From: Bacteroidota bacterium
GTDB lineage: Bacteria > Bacteroidota > Bacteroidia > Chitinophagales > Saprospiraceae
NCBI GenBank assembly: GCA_017858735.1
Contig: JAFMBH010000005.1
Span: 22,087-86,086, forward strand
Direction: 5' to 3'
DNA: 64,000 nucleotides
Positions 42,128 through 51,638 of this stretch are shown here, in pieces. Within the stretch, counting starts at the first letter, position 1. Each line of letters begins with the position of its first letter. The translations under genes were made by a program, and so were the position numbers. Under the pieces are notes generated by a model. That model did not search any database. It saw nothing but the letters and a program-made list of their open reading frames with translations, and was not told the DNA's origin.

Positions 42128-43915
42128 ATGAGCGATATTATAAAGAATCGAATTCAATCTCTACGGATTGATATGCAAAAAAACAAAATAGATGCGGTGA
42201 TTATACCTTCCGGTGACCCGCATCAAAGTGAATATATTGCAGATCATTGGGCCGTAAGAGAATGGATAAGTGGCTTTACAGGTTCCGCTGGTACTTTGAT
42301 TGTTCTGGCAGATTATGCCGCACTTTGGACGGACCCCAGATATTTTATACAAGCCGACATTGAATTATCCGGCTCAGGTATAACGCTTCACAAGCAAAAA
42401 GTACCACATGCACCAGAGCATTTACCCTGGTTAGTTAAACAACTAACTCCAGGTAAGCAAATCGGTTTGGATTCCCGTCTTTTCTCCATACAACAACTTG
42501 AACATATTACAGCCCTTTTTTCTACACATCATTTAACTCTTCTTCCACAATATGACCCTTTTGACAAACTATGGTTAAACAGACCTGCTTTACCTGCTTC
42601 AGAGATATTTGAACATGATATTCATTTTTCGTCTTTAAGCAGGGAGAGTAAAATGGGTTTATTAAGAGCTAAAATGACATCATTAGATGCTGATTATCTT
42701 GTCCTGTCCACTTTAGATGATATTGCCTGGATATTAAATCTAAGAGGCGATGATATTCCGTTTAATCCTTTATTCTATGCGTATTTATTATTAGGGAAAG
42801 AATCTTGTTTTTTATTTGTCAACGAAAATAAAATATCTCCCGTAACAAAGGAATCCTTATCAAAGGAAAATATTACTATTTTACCTTATGAGGCCCTAAT
42901 GGATTCCATAGCTCATTTAGGGAGTGATGTCACCTTTATCGCACACCCTGAATCGTTAAATGCTGCCATTTACAAGATTATTCCTCCTGAAAGGTGTTTG
43001 ATGCACCCCAATTGGATTATGGAACTCAAGGCGATTAAATCGGAAAATGAAATATTGCATATTCAAAAGGCAATGCTTAAAGATGGTATAGCCCTGATTC
43101 GTGCCTTTAGATGGTTAGAAAGTGAAATAGAAAATGAGCATGCTATCTCTGAATTTGATTTTGCAGAAAAATGTGCCTTTTACAGATCACAACAGGCCGA
43201 TTATAAAGGGGAAAGTTTTAATGCCATTGTTGGCTACAAAAGTAACGGCGCCATAATACATTATCACCCTCATTCCGAAAAGGCAGCTATCATTAAAAAA
43301 GGTGGATTACTTTTAGTTGATTCAGGTGGGCAATACCTGGACGGAACGACCGATATTACCAGAACCATTTTTATTGGAAACAACCCGCCTTTTCTGATAA
43401 AAAAGCACTTTACTTTAGTATTAAAGGGATTTATCGCTTTAGCCTCTGCTCAATTTCCTTACGGTACTGTGGGTATGCAACTCGATACTTTAGCCAGGAC
43501 ACCCTTGTGGAAGCAAGGTTTGAATTATGCGCATGGTACTGGCCACGGTGTAGGGTTTTTTCTATCCGTCCATGAAGGTCCACAGGGATTTGCAACAAAC
43601 CCGACCACTAGCAGGGGAACTACCCCGTTTAAGCCGGGCATGATTACCACCAATGAACCCGGAGTATATATTGAGGGACAATATGGCATACGGATTGAAA
43701 ACGTCCTGCTTTGTAAAGATCTTGAAAATGGCTTTCTTTCTTTTGAGGATTTAACCCTGTTTCCCATTTCTCTACAACTTATTGATTCATCTCTATTGAA
43801 CCAGGATGAAAAAGAATGGTTAAACAATTATCATCGTTTGGTTTGGAATGGGTTATCCCCATTAATTTCTGATGATGAAAAAATTTGGCTGCAACAACAG
43901 TGTTCTCCAATTTAA
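42128..43915 (+). CDS. Xaa-Pro aminopeptidase (aminopeptidase P family, M24B)
   Basis: 595 residues in the long three-domain form: two creatinase-like N-domains (about 1-130 and 150-300), the pita-bread catalytic domain (about 310-530) and a C-terminal M24 extension. Metal ligands are recognisable in LLVDSGGQYLDGTTDITRT (two Asp), GTGHGVGFFLSVHEG (His), NEPGVYIEGQYGIRIEN (two Glu). It removes N-terminal residues before proline in the cytoplasm. The rlmN gene follows on the same strand after 32 bases. Confidence 0.94.
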   Translation: MSDIIKNRIQSLRIDMQKNKIDAVIIPSGDPHQSEYIADHWAVREWISGFTGSAGTLIVLADYAALWTDPRYFIQADIELSGSGITLHKQKVPHAPEHLPWLVKQLTPGKQIGLDSRLFSIQQLEHITALFSTHHLTLLPQYDPFDKLWLNRPALPASEIFEHDIHFSSLSRESKMGLLRAKMTSLDADYLVLSTLDDIAWILNLRGDDIPFNPLFYAYLLLGKESCFLFVNENKISPVTKESLSKENITILPYEALMDSIAHLGSDVTFIAHPESLNAAIYKIIPPERCLMHPNWIMELKAIKSENEILHIQKAMLKDGIALIRAFRWLESEIENEHAISEFDFAEKCAFYRSQQADYKGESFNAIVGYKSNGAIIHYHPHSEKAAIIKKGGLLLVDSGGQYLDGTTDITRTIFIGNNPPFLIKKHFTLVLKGFIALASAQFPYGTVGMQLDTLARTPLWKQGLNYAHGTGHGVGFFLSVHEGPQGFATNPTTSRGTTPFKPGMITTNEPGVYIEGQYGIRIENVLLCKDLENGFLSFEDLTLFPISLQLIDSSLLNQDEKEWLNNYHRLVWNGLSPLISDDEKIWLQQQCSPI

Positions 43916-43947
43916 ATACCCCCTATCATTACAATATTTCGTTTTCT

Positions 43948-44988
43948 ATGAAACAACAAGATATTAGAGAGGCTTCTCTACCCGGTTTATCAGAATTACT
44001 AAGCTCCTGGGGACAGCCATCATTTCGTGCCAAACAAATCTATGCCTGGCTTTGGCAACATAACGCTCAGTCTTTCGAGGAAATGACGAATCTACCCATT
44101 GTTCTTCGGGAAAAACTAAATGAATATTTTATATTTCTAAATATTGCGTTGGACAAACAACAAATTAGTGAAGACGGTACAATAAAAGCCAGATTCAGAT
44201 TACATGACGGATTTAACATAGAGAGCGTACTTATTCCTGTATTAGATGAAAACCGATTTACCGTTTGCGTTTCCAGCCAGGTTGGTTGCAGCTTAACTTG
44301 TAGTTTTTGTGCAACGGGAAAAATGAAAAGAGAAAGAAATCTGACCGCAGGAGAAATTGTAAGTCAGGTAAATGCAATAAATAACTTATGCCTCGAGCAT
44401 TTTAATAAAAAACTGACCAACGTTGTCTATATGGGCATGGGCGAACCGCTCTTAGCTTATAAACCTGTTATGGACAGTATTGAAAAGCTAACATCGCCGA
44501 CGGGTTGGAACATGGCAGCCCGACGAATTACTATCAGTACAGCTGGCATTGGGAAAATGATCCGGCAATTAGCCGATGATGGGACAAAAACTAATTTAGC
44601 GCTTTCTCTTCATGCAGCTGATGACGAAAAAAGAAACCAGATAATGCCCATTAATGAATCAAACAACTTAAAGGCTATCTTAGAAGCTATTTCCTATTAC
44701 TATGAAAAAACAGGAAATAGAATTAGTTATGAATATATTGCTTTCCAAGGCTTTAATGATTCCGTTGCCGATGCTTTAAACCTGGTTAAACTATGCCGGA
44801 ATTTTCCGGTAAGAATAAATATTATTGAATACAACCCTATTCCCGATGCACCTTTTGAAAAAGCCAGCGGAAATAAAATAGATATTTTTGCAAAGACTGT
44901 CCGGGAAAAAGGAATAATGGTAACTGTCCGCCGTAGCAGGGGAAAAGATATCGATGCCGCATGCGGACAGTTAGCCAATCAGGAGTAA
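43948..44988 (+). CDS. rlmN: 23S rRNA (adenine2503-C2)-methyltransferase / tRNA methyltransferase RlmN
   Basis: 346 residues from the ATG at 43948; the longer frame starts inside pepP. The radical SAM site is Cys114-xxx-Cys118-xx-Cys121 (CSLTCSFCATGKM). MGMGEPLLAYKPV, SLHAADDEKRNQIMPIN and the terminal DAACGQL with the second catalytic Cys are typical of RlmN. It methylates A2503 in 23S rRNA and A37 in some tRNAs. Ends one base before the convergent kinase gene. Confidence 0.96.
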   Translation: MKQQDIREASLPGLSELLSSWGQPSFRAKQIYAWLWQHNAQSFEEMTNLPIVLREKLNEYFIFLNIALDKQQISEDGTIKARFRLHDGFNIESVLIPVLDENRFTVCVSSQVGCSLTCSFCATGKMKRERNLTAGEIVSQVNAINNLCLEHFNKKLTNVVYMGMGEPLLAYKPVMDSIEKLTSPTGWNMAARRITISTAGIGKMIRQLADDGTKTNLALSLHAADDEKRNQIMPINESNNLKAILEAISYYYEKTGNRISYEYIAFQGFNDSVADALNLVKLCRNFPVRINIIEYNPIPDAPFEKASGNKIDIFAKTVREKGIMVTVRRSRGKDIDAACGQLANQE

Positions 44989-44989
44989 T

Positions 44990-45913
44990 TTACACTGGAA
45001 TAGAATCAAAATTAACCAGTTTAACAAATTTATCTATCCGCGCGTCAATGTCAACTTTAGAAAGGTTCAGCAATCTTTCTGTACTAAACTTTTCAACGCA
45101 AAATGAAGCCATTGCTGAACCGTAAATAATAGCTCTTTTTAAATTTTCAAAAGAAACCTCTCCGGTCATAGCCAAATACCCCATCAATCCACCTGCAAAG
45201 GTATCGCCCGCACCTGTTGGGTCAAAAACCTCCGCCAATGGTAATGCCGGAGCATAAAATATATTTTCCCCTTCAAATAAAAGGGCGCCGTGTTCTCCTT
45301 TTTTAATCACAACAAATTTAGGTCCCATTTCATGGATCATAGCCGCCGCAGTCACTAACGAATAGGTACAAGCGAGTTGCCTGGCCTCTTCGTCATTGAT
45401 AATTAGCATATCAATTCTTTTTAATACCTTTTTGAGACTTTCCATGGCAATATCCATCCAAAAGTTCATCGTATCCAACGCAATTAATTTTGGTTTGCCC
45501 ACCATTTGTTCAATAACCGACAATTGAATGTCTGGCGTCAGGTTTCCCAACATTAAAAATTCTGAACTTTTATATGCTTCCGGAAGAATAGGATTAAAAT
45601 CGGCTAATACGTTGAGTTGTGTTTCAAGGGTATCCCGGGAGTTCATGTCATTGTGGTATCGTCCCGCCCAGAAAAACGACTTCTCGCCTTTCTTTACTTC
45701 CAGCCCAGCCAAATCAATATTTCGACTTGTTAAGTCTTGCAAAACGCTTTCAGGAAAATCGTCACCCACTACAGAAACGATCCTAACCTGCTCGGCAAAG
45801 TACGATGCGGCTAATGATATATAAGTTGCAGCGCCACCAATAGCCTTTTCAGCTCTGCCAAATGGCGTTTCAATATCGTCAAATGCCACAGTACCAACGG
45901 TTAATAATTTCAT
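44990..45913 (-). CDS. PfkB-family sugar or nucleoside kinase
   Basis: 307 residues of the ribokinase/PfkB family. The N-terminal GTVAFDDIETPFGRAEKAIG and GGAATYISLAASYF bind the sugar; the C-terminal DPTGAGDTFAGGLMGYLA carries the catalytic Asp and anion hole. It phosphorylates a carbohydrate or nucleoside that cannot be fixed from sequence. It is a single-gene unit between rlmN and tRNA-Asn. Confidence 0.92.
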   Translation of the reverse strand: MKLLTVGTVAFDDIETPFGRAEKAIGGAATYISLAASYFAEQVRIVSVVGDDFPESVLQDLTSRNIDLAGLEVKKGEKSFFWAGRYHNDMNSRDTLETQLNVLADFNPILPEAYKSSEFLMLGNLTPDIQLSVIEQMVGKPKLIALDTMNFWMDIAMESLKKVLKRIDMLIINDEEARQLACTYSLVTAAAMIHEMGPKFVVIKKGEHGALLFEGENIFYAPALPLAEVFDPTGAGDTFAGGLMGYLAMTGEVSFENLKRAIIYGSAMASFCVEKFSTERLLNLSKVDIDARIDKFVKLVNFDSIPV

Positions 45914-45945
45914 TGTGATTTTTTTTAAAATTTATCGTGTAAATA

Positions 45946-45977
45946 TTGCAATTTTTTTAATAATCCTACTATTTTTG
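45946..45977 (+). promoter_or_regulatory. Promoter of tRNA-Asn
   Basis: TTG (45946-45948), a 21-base spacer and TATTTTTG (45970-45977). It is the clearest consensus promoter of the window, about 40 bases before the mature tRNA. Confidence 0.75.
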
Positions 45978-46016
45978 CAGTCGCCTTTTGAAAATATCTG
46001 AAGGTACATCTAACCT

Positions 46017-46090
46017 GCCTCAGTAGCTCAGCCGGTTAGAGCGGCGGACTGTTAATCCGTAGGTCGTAGGTTCGAGCCCTACCTGAGGCG
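46017..46090 (+). tRNA. tRNA-Asn (anticodon GTT)
   Basis: Acceptor GCCTCAG/CTGAGGC, D-arm AGCTCAGCCGG, anticodon loop CTGTTAA with stem GCGGA/TCCGT, T-arm GTAGGTTCGAGCCCTAC, discriminator G. CCA is not encoded. Followed at once by a terminator. Confidence 0.97.
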
Positions 46091-46091
46091 C

Positions 46092-46123
46092 AAAAAGTCA
46101 ATCTCAAACGGTTGGCTTTTTGT
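46092..46123. terminator. Bidirectional terminator between tRNA-Asn and the membrane sensor gene
   Basis: AAAAAGTCAA (46092-46101) pairs with TTGGCTTTTT (46112-46121) with one G-T pair. T-runs are formed on both strands. It ends tRNA-Asn and the gene converging from the right, which stops four bases away. Confidence 0.8.
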
Positions 46124-46126
46124 ATT

Positions 46127-47566
46127 TTACACCCTTACCTCATAGATAGGGTTAATAAGATAGTCTTTATACCTCCTGTCATTATCATCTTTTAGTTCAA
46201 GTAAAAACGGTTTACCCAACCCCGTGCAAATTTTAAAAATTTGATTAATATCCATTATTAATTTTAGCTTCCTTTTCTTTAAAGTATCTAACGATTCATG
46301 ACCTCTTTTTATAAAGTCTAATAAATCATTGTTTGAAATTTCTCCTCCGTTTTCCACCAGATATTGTAGAAACTGAATCTGTTCATCCTCAAAAGGTATC
46401 TTGATTTCACTAAAAGTAAATTCTTTTTCAGCTAGATTAAAATGAATGACCGGTTTATCATTTCGCTGATTATTTTTTCTTCTCTTTAATTCTCTGCTAA
46501 AAAAGACTAAACTCACAAGTCCAACAATCATTAAGAAAAAGGGCCATAGTTTATCAAATACAGTGAAATAATACTTTTTGGAAATAATTAAGTTCTTTTC
46601 TAATTCCTTTAGCGGTACTACACTAATCACAAATCCAGGTTTGGCCCTTAAATCCTTGCCTTTTATTACCAGAAGAATATTTTCATCCTTAGCATTATAA
46701 ACCGTCCCATATTCCACTAAAGACTGATCAACCAAATGGTCCGTTTTAAATTTTTCAAATAAATTATCAGCTATATTTATTTTTACGACAGCATTATTAG
46801 GTCCTTTTTCAATAGCGTAAAAATTCCCCTTTGAAAAGAAAGGAAACCGAAGATTTCTTATTCTCCTATCGTCTTTTATGTACCCAAGTTGTTTCCATTT
46901 GTTTGTGTTCAGATCAAACCTCCAGACATCATTTAAATCCAAATTTTCTACATCTTCAAAATAAGGCTTGTTTAAAGTATATCCCGAAGACATATAAAAA
47001 TAACCCCGTTTTTTGTCTATCTGATAAACGACCGCCTGCCTACCTTTTGGTAAATATTGATTAGAAGCATAAGGTCTTAAGAACCATTCATTGGTTTTAT
47101 CAGAAAATTCAGTCATATATGGTTTATACGCATAAAAGCCATAACCGCTATAGAGAATGATTTTATCTTTAAACTCAAAGCTTGCCGCACCAAATTGATT
47201 TTTTTGTAGAAAGGATTTATCCTGACGAAGGATAGAAGAATCTTTAAAAAGATATACCTGACCTCCGCCACCTGAAAAGAAAAGAACTTGTCTGGCATCA
47301 TGAATGAAGTTCAATTCTACAGGTTGCTTCAAAACCGTATCCAGGTCGTTCTTTTTGTACTTATAAGGCCTCCATCCTCCCGAAACTGCTAAATTAAATA
47401 AATAGAAACTATCTTTTGCAAGGACAATATAATCTCCATTTTGAGGATCTACCGCAATATTAAATTGCTCAGAATATAGAATTAATGATTGATTTCTTGA
47501 TTGACACGTAATTTCAGAAATGAAAAGGGACAGCGATAGACAACAAATAAAAACAATTCTGAGCAT
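46127..47566 (-). CDS. Membrane protein with outer kelch-like propeller and inner winged-helix-like tail
   Basis: I take the ATG at 47566 (MLRIVFICCLSLSLFISEIT), since the promoter box TATATTTG lies inside the longer frame. 479 residues: signal peptide, then about 310 residues of propeller-like beta repeats (VLFFSGGGGQVYLF, IILYSGYGFYAYKPY, DVWRFDLNTNKWKQLGYI is kelch-like), one membrane segment (LWPFFLMIVGLVSLVFF, about 345-361), and a cytoplasmic tail of about 105 residues. The tail contains FEDEQIQFLQYLVENGG, ISNNDLLDF and a basic helix SLDTLKKRKLKLIMDIN, which resembles the layout of an OmpR-type winged helix. I infer a one-component membrane regulator; no homologue was checked. Alone between two terminators. 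Confidence 0.6.
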   Translation of the reverse strand: MLRIVFICCLSLSLFISEITCQSRNQSLILYSEQFNIAVDPQNGDYIVLAKDSFYLFNLAVSGGWRPYKYKKNDLDTVLKQPVELNFIHDARQVLFFSGGGGQVYLFKDSSILRQDKSFLQKNQFGAASFEFKDKIILYSGYGFYAYKPYMTEFSDKTNEWFLRPYASNQYLPKGRQAVVYQIDKKRGYFYMSSGYTLNKPYFEDVENLDLNDVWRFDLNTNKWKQLGYIKDDRRIRNLRFPFFSKGNFYAIEKGPNNAVVKINIADNLFEKFKTDHLVDQSLVEYGTVYNAKDENILLVIKGKDLRAKPGFVISVVPLKELEKNLIISKKYYFTVFDKLWPFFLMIVGLVSLVFFSRELKRRKNNQRNDKPVIHFNLAEKEFTFSEIKIPFEDEQIQFLQYLVENGGEISNNDLLDFIKRGHESLDTLKKRKLKLIMDINQIFKICTGLGKPFLLELKDDNDRRYKDYLINPIYEVRV

Positions 47567-47588
47567 ACATCGAGATTTTTCGGTCATA

Positions 47589-47596
47589 CAAATATA
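47589..47596 (-). promoter_or_regulatory. -7 box of the membrane sensor gene
   Basis: Exact TATATTTG on the minus strand, about 23 bases before the chosen ATG. It decides against the upstream start at 47629. Confidence 0.5.
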
Positions 47597-47636
47597 GAAC
47601 GAAAATTGGTCAAAAAAATATCCCGTCATTTTTAAA

Positions 47637-47673
47637 AATAATAGGGGAACTCCTAATTCCCCTATTATTTTTT
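47637..47673. terminator. Strong bidirectional hairpin
   Basis: A perfect 13-base stem, AATAATAGGGGAA / TTCCCCTATTATT, with a seven-base loop and T/A runs on both sides. No gene ends at it on the plus strand; it insulates the sensor gene from clpS transcription. Confidence 0.75.
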
Positions 47674-47749
47674 GGAATTGTAAAATTTGAAATTTATATT
47701 GTAGCTCAAGATAGATTATAAATTCAAGAATTAGTTTTCAGCCAATTAA

Positions 47750-47778
47750 AAAGCCCCAGGGATTTACTCTGGGGCTTT
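47750..47778 (-). terminator. Terminator of the peroxiredoxin-clpS operon
   Basis: A 10-base stem AAAGCCCCAG / CTGGGGCTTT with a nine-base loop, 18 bases after the clpS stop, followed on the minus strand by a T-run. Confidence 0.85.
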
Positions 47779-47795
47779 GTTTTAAATTCTTTCAT

Positions 47796-48110
47796 TTATT
47801 TGCCGCTGTCTTCCTCAATGATTACCGACAAACCTTTCTCCGTCAAAGAATCCTTGAAAGGCTTTAGCACTCTTTTAGGTGCCGTTTTAACGGTTGCCTT
47901 ACCCTTCAAGTGAATAAGGAGGGCTAACTGCTCTGCCTGTGCTTCTGAATGATTCAAAACCTGCATAAAACAATCTATAACCCAATTAAATGTATTATGC
48001 TCATCATTAAACACAATTAATCTGGCTACATTACCTGTATTATCGCTGTCTAACTCCTCAATCACTTCAGTTAAGATCAGTTCGTCCGTATCTGCGTGAG
48101 AAAACGTCAT
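47796..48110 (-). CDS. clpS: ATP-dependent Clp protease adaptor ClpS
   Basis: 104 residues from the ATG at 48110, which follows the peroxiredoxin gene by ten bases; the longer frame overlaps that gene. It has the ClpS core LIVFNDEHNTFNWVIDCFMQ (Asn-Asp hairpin that grips the N-end degron) and EQLALLIHLKGKATVKTA, then LTEKGLSVIIE. It hands N-degron substrates to ClpAP/ClpCP. Complete. Confidence 0.93.
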   Translation of the reverse strand: MTFSHADTDELILTEVIEELDSDNTGNVARLIVFNDEHNTFNWVIDCFMQVLNHSEAQAEQLALLIHLKGKATVKTAPKRVLKPFKDSLTEKGLSVIIEEDSGK

Positions 48111-48120
48111 AGCTATATAA

Positions 48121-48585
48121 TTACAAATTTTGTAAGGTACTTTTAACAGCATCAAAGTTCGGTAAATCTCCCGCACTTTCCAATACCTCTGCATATTGAA
48201 TAATTCCATTTTTATCGACGACAAATGCAGACCTTTTAGCCACTTTTTTCATTCCCAAAACAAAATCTTCATACAGACAACCGTAATCTGCAGAAACCGT
48301 GCGATTAAAATCAGCCAATAATAGGAAATTCAAATTTTGTTCTGCTTTAAATTTTTCCAGGGTAAAAAGAGAATCTACTGAAATAGCAATAACTTGGGCA
48401 TTCAAATTTTTGTAAGACTGGATATCATCTCTGGTATTACACAATTCAGTGGTACAAACACCAGAAAATGCAAGAGGGAAAAATAAAATGACTACTGATT
48501 GGCCCTGGAAGTCTGAGAGAGATACTTCATTCTTCTCACTTGAGAACAAAGTAAACGAGGGAGCTGTATCACCGATTTTTAACAT
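48121..48585 (-). CDS. Peroxiredoxin (AhpC/TSA, BCP/AhpE-like)
   Basis: 154 residues, thioredoxin fold. Peroxidatic Cys in PLAFSGVCTTELCNTRDD (first Cys), with a second Cys five residues later as possible resolving Cys; this close pair is found in the one-protein BCP/PrxQ-like or AhpE-like groups. It reduces peroxides in the cytoplasm with an unknown thiol donor. First gene of an operon with clpS, divergent from the DMT transporter. Confidence 0.92.
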   Translation of the reverse strand: MLKIGDTAPSFTLFSSEKNEVSLSDFQGQSVVILFFPLAFSGVCTTELCNTRDDIQSYKNLNAQVIAISVDSLFTLEKFKAEQNLNFLLLADFNRTVSADYGCLYEDFVLGMKKVAKRSAFVVDKNGIIQYAEVLESAGDLPNFDAVKSTLQNL

Positions 48586-48638
48586 AGCAGGTTGTTTTGG
48601 TTTAAATTACTATAATGACATTAATACTAAAATTGTTC

Positions 48639-49529
48639 ATGAAAGAGCCTTTACGTTCCTATCTGGCATTGCATTTTTCAATTATCCTGTTTGGCTTTAC
48701 AGCCATTTTAGGTGCCGTCATATCTCTATCAGCGCTTCCTCTCGTATGGTGGCGGATACTTTTAACCGTTATCAGTCTTGGCTTTTTTGCAAAATTAACA
48801 TTCATTTTTAAACAGGTCTCCACAAAAAATATCCTCTTTATCTGTGGAACAGGTGGTATTGTGGGTCTTCATTGGTTAACCTTTTACGGATCCATTAAAG
48901 CATCCAATGCGTCAGTTGGCGTTTTAGCTCTGGCCGCAACGCCTTTATTTACTGCTTTTCTTGAACCTTTGGTACAGAAGAGAAAGATAAATGTCATTGA
49001 AATTATGCTCTCTCTACTTATTATACCAGGAATGATACTCATTGTACGAACCTTACCGACAAAATTTTTAGATGGATTTTTGATAGGCCTTTTTTCCGCC
49101 TTCCTGGCTTCCCTTTTTAGTTCGCTAAATCAAAAACTGACCTTGCTCTCGGACGCAATTACCCTAACTTTTCTGGAGCTCGGCAGCGCGCTCATCTTGA
49201 TAACCATCGCTATTCCCTTTTGGCTAACTTTCAATCCTAAAGAAGCAATAATTCCTCAGGGAACTAATGACTGGGTGAACATAGCTCTTTTAGCTTTTGT
49301 GTGTACCAGCCTAGCCTATTCACTAACCCTTCATGCTATGAAGCAACTGAGTGCCTTTACTGTTAGCCTAAGTATGACGCTTGAGCCGCTTTATGGCATT
49401 GCATTTGCCTGGTTCCTGCTTAACGAGAACGAACAATTAACAAACTCCTTTTATTGGGGAAGTTTGCTAATTGTCCTTTCTGTTATAATATATCCTATCT
49501 ATAAATTCTATAACAACAAACGGATATAA
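48639..49529 (+). CDS. DMT-superfamily transporter (EamA)
   Basis: About 296 residues from the ATG at 48639 (an ATG 24 bases earlier is also possible). Ten hydrophobic segments in two EamA repeats, with GLHWLTFYGSIKASNASVGV and SLAYSLTLHAMKQLSAFTVS at the equivalent places of each half. It is a metabolite exporter or importer in the inner membrane, substrate unknown. Ends three bases before the convergent ftsH stop. Confidence 0.9.
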   Translation: MKEPLRSYLALHFSIILFGFTAILGAVISLSALPLVWWRILLTVISLGFFAKLTFIFKQVSTKNILFICGTGGIVGLHWLTFYGSIKASNASVGVLALAATPLFTAFLEPLVQKRKINVIEIMLSLLIIPGMILIVRTLPTKFLDGFLIGLFSAFLASLFSSLNQKLTLLSDAITLTFLELGSALILITIAIPFWLTFNPKEAIIPQGTNDWVNIALLAFVCTSLAYSLTLHAMKQLSAFTVSLSMTLEPLYGIAFAWFLLNENEQLTNSFYWGSLLIVLSVIIYPIYKFYNNKRI

Positions 49530-49532
49530 CGC

Positions 49533-51539
49533 TTACTTACTTTCTTCGGTTGGAGCCACTTCTTCTTTTGTCTCCTCTTTTATTTCTTCTTTTACTTCCT
49601 CCTTTATTTCTTCCGGATGATAGTACTTCTCTTCCTCCTGATATGGGCGGGGACCGATTAATTTTTCGACATCAGATTTATGTAAAACCTCTTTGGTAAG
49701 TAGCTCTTGAGCTAACATTTCCAATTCTGTTTTTTTCTCAATCAATAAGTTTTGAGCTCTTTCATATTGAACTTGCAACAACTGTCTCACCTCGTCGTCA
49801 ATCAAAGAAGCTGTTTCGTCAGAATAGGGTTTATGAAAGGAATCATTTTGCATGCCGTAAAATGAAACCTGACCTACTTTCTCATTCATACCAAAAATAG
49901 AGATCATACTATACGCCATTTTGGTAACCTGATCGAGGTCATTCTGGGCCCCTGTTGAAATTTTACTAAAAATCAACTTCTCTGCTGCACGGCCACCAAA
50001 AGTCATACATATTCTATCGAGCAATTGCTCTGTTCTGGTTATATTTTCTTCTTTTGGCAAATATTGAGCAAACCCCAATGTTCCAATGCCACGGGGAACT
50101 ATAGTAACTTTTACCAATGGGGATGCATGTTCGAGGTACCAGCCGCAGATAGCGTGCCCTGCTTCATGATAAGCAATAATTTTCTTCTCTTCGGGAGAGA
50201 TTAATTTATTCTTTTTCTCTAGCCCACCAATTACACGATCCAATGCATAGTTAAAATCATCTAAATCGACGGCCGCCTTGTTTCTTCTTGCTGCTATAAG
50301 TGCTGCCTCATTACAAACATTGGCAATATCGGCACCGGCAAAACCTGGCGTCATTTCTGCAAGAATAAAAGGCTTAATATCATCTGATTTGATAATAGTT
50401 TTCAAATGAACTTTAAATATAGCTTCTCTTCCTTTTAGATCAGGCCTGTCAATACCAATTTGTCTGTCAAAACGACCTGGTCTAAGTAAGGCACTATCTA
50501 ATATATCAGGTCTATTTGTAGCCGCCATCAAGATAACCCCTTTATCGGTAGAGAAACCGTCCATTTCTACCAAAAGCTGATTTAACGTATTTTCTCGCTC
50601 ATCATTTCCACCCTGCATATTATTTTTTCCACGAGCCCTGCCAATGGCATCTATTTCGTCTATAAAAACGATACATGGTGCTTTTTCTCTGGCCTGTTTA
50701 AACAGGTCTCTGACCCTTGAAGCTCCCACGCCGACAAACATTTCTACGAAATCAGATCCTGAAATTGAAAAGAAAGGCACACTAGCTTCTCCTGCTACTG
50801 CTTTAGCTAACAACGTTTTTCCTGTACCTGGAGGGCCGACTAAAAGAACTCCCTTTGGAATTTTTCCGCCCAATGCGGTATATTTTTTGGGTGTTTTCAA
50901 GAAATCAACCACCTCCATTACTTCTACCTTAGCTTCATCCAGACCAGCAACATCTGCGAAAGTGACATTCACCTTACTATTTTGGTCAAAAAGCGTTGCC
51001 TTTGATTTTCCAATATTGAAAATCTGTCCACCCGGACCGCCACCGCCACCGCCAACTCTTTTCATAATAAAAAGCCAGATAGCAATAAGGATAAATACAG
51101 GTAAAACCCAATTTAAAATAGGGCCTATCCAGTTTGTTTTGGTAACATAAGCAGGGTGAACCCAAGTTTCTCTTGGAATCTCAGCTTTCTCTTGAACCTC
51201 TTTTAAGGATGAACTAAATACTTCTACATTTCCAATATCTATAAAATAATGATGTCTGTCTGCAGAAAGATTGGACTTTTCTATATCACTATATTTAGAC
51301 AAACTACCTTTTTTGATATAAATAAGTGCTTTCTGATTATTGACCACCTCAATTTTTTCAATATCAGCATCACGTATCATTTGTTCTAAACGATTTTGGG
51401 TCAGCTGCTTTTTGTCAGCACCAATCATTGTGAACATATTAATAGCCAAGAAAGTAAGGATGATTACTCCATAAATCCAAAAACCATTAAAGCGGTTACC
51501 GCCATTTTCCGGGCTTGCCGGTTTTTTGTTACTGTCCAT
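49533..51539 (-). CDS. ftsH: ATP-dependent zinc metalloprotease FtsH
   Basis: 668 residues: two membrane segments (about 20-40 and 140-160) around a periplasmic domain, the AAA domain with Walker A G235PPGTGKT, Walker [20 protein letters not shown] region [21 protein letters not shown], and the M41 protease with His458-Glu459-x-x-His462 (HEAGH). A long acidic, Lys/Glu-rich tail ([19 protein letters not shown]) is typical for Bacteroidota FtsH. It degrades misfolded membrane and regulatory proteins. Follows rsfS by 99 bases on the same strand. Confidence 0.98.
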   Translation of the reverse strand: MDSNKKPASPENGGNRFNGFWIYGVIILTFLAINMFTMIGADKKQLTQNRLEQMIRDADIEKIEVVNNQKALIYIKKGSLSKYSDIEKSNLSADRHHYFIDIGNVEVFSSSLKEVQEKAEIPRETWVHPAYVTKTNWIGPILNWVLPVFILIAIWLFIMKRVGGGGGGPGGQIFNIGKSKATLFDQNSKVNVTFADVAGLDEAKVEVMEVVDFLKTPKKYTALGGKIPKGVLLVGPPGTGKTLLAKAVAGEASVPFFSISGSDFVEMFVGVGASRVRDLFKQAREKAPCIVFIDEIDAIGRARGKNNMQGGNDERENTLNQLLVEMDGFSTDKGVILMAATNRPDILDSALLRPGRFDRQIGIDRPDLKGREAIFKVHLKTIIKSDDIKPFILAEMTPGFAGADIANVCNEAALIAARRNKAAVDLDDFNYALDRVIGGLEKKNKLISPEEKKIIAYHEAGHAICGWYLEHASPLVKVTIVPRGIGTLGFAQYLPKEENITRTEQLLDRICMTFGGRAAEKLIFSKISTGAQNDLDQVTKMAYSMISIFGMNEKVGQVSFYGMQNDSFHKPYSDETASLIDDEVRQLLQVQYERAQNLLIEKKTELEMLAQELLTKEVLHKSDVEKLIGPRPYQEEEKYYHPEEIKEEVKEEIKEETKEEVAPTEESK

Positions 51540-51638
51540 GCCAGGAGGCTATTTTAGTCTGAAATTAAAATATATACGGGTTCAAACAATCAATTACTAT
51601 AATCGTTGCAAACCATAGCTTTAATTGTAAAAAAAATA

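Noticed and set aside
43885..43947. Longer rlmN start
   Set aside because: It overlaps the 3' end of pepP and adds residues not typical of RlmN.
47567..47629. Upstream start of the membrane sensor gene
   Set aside because: The exact -7 box at 47589-47596 lies inside it, and the start at 47566 gives a better signal peptide.
48111..48224. Longer clpS frame
   Set aside because: It lies within the peroxiredoxin gene; ClpS similarity begins only after the ATG at 48110.
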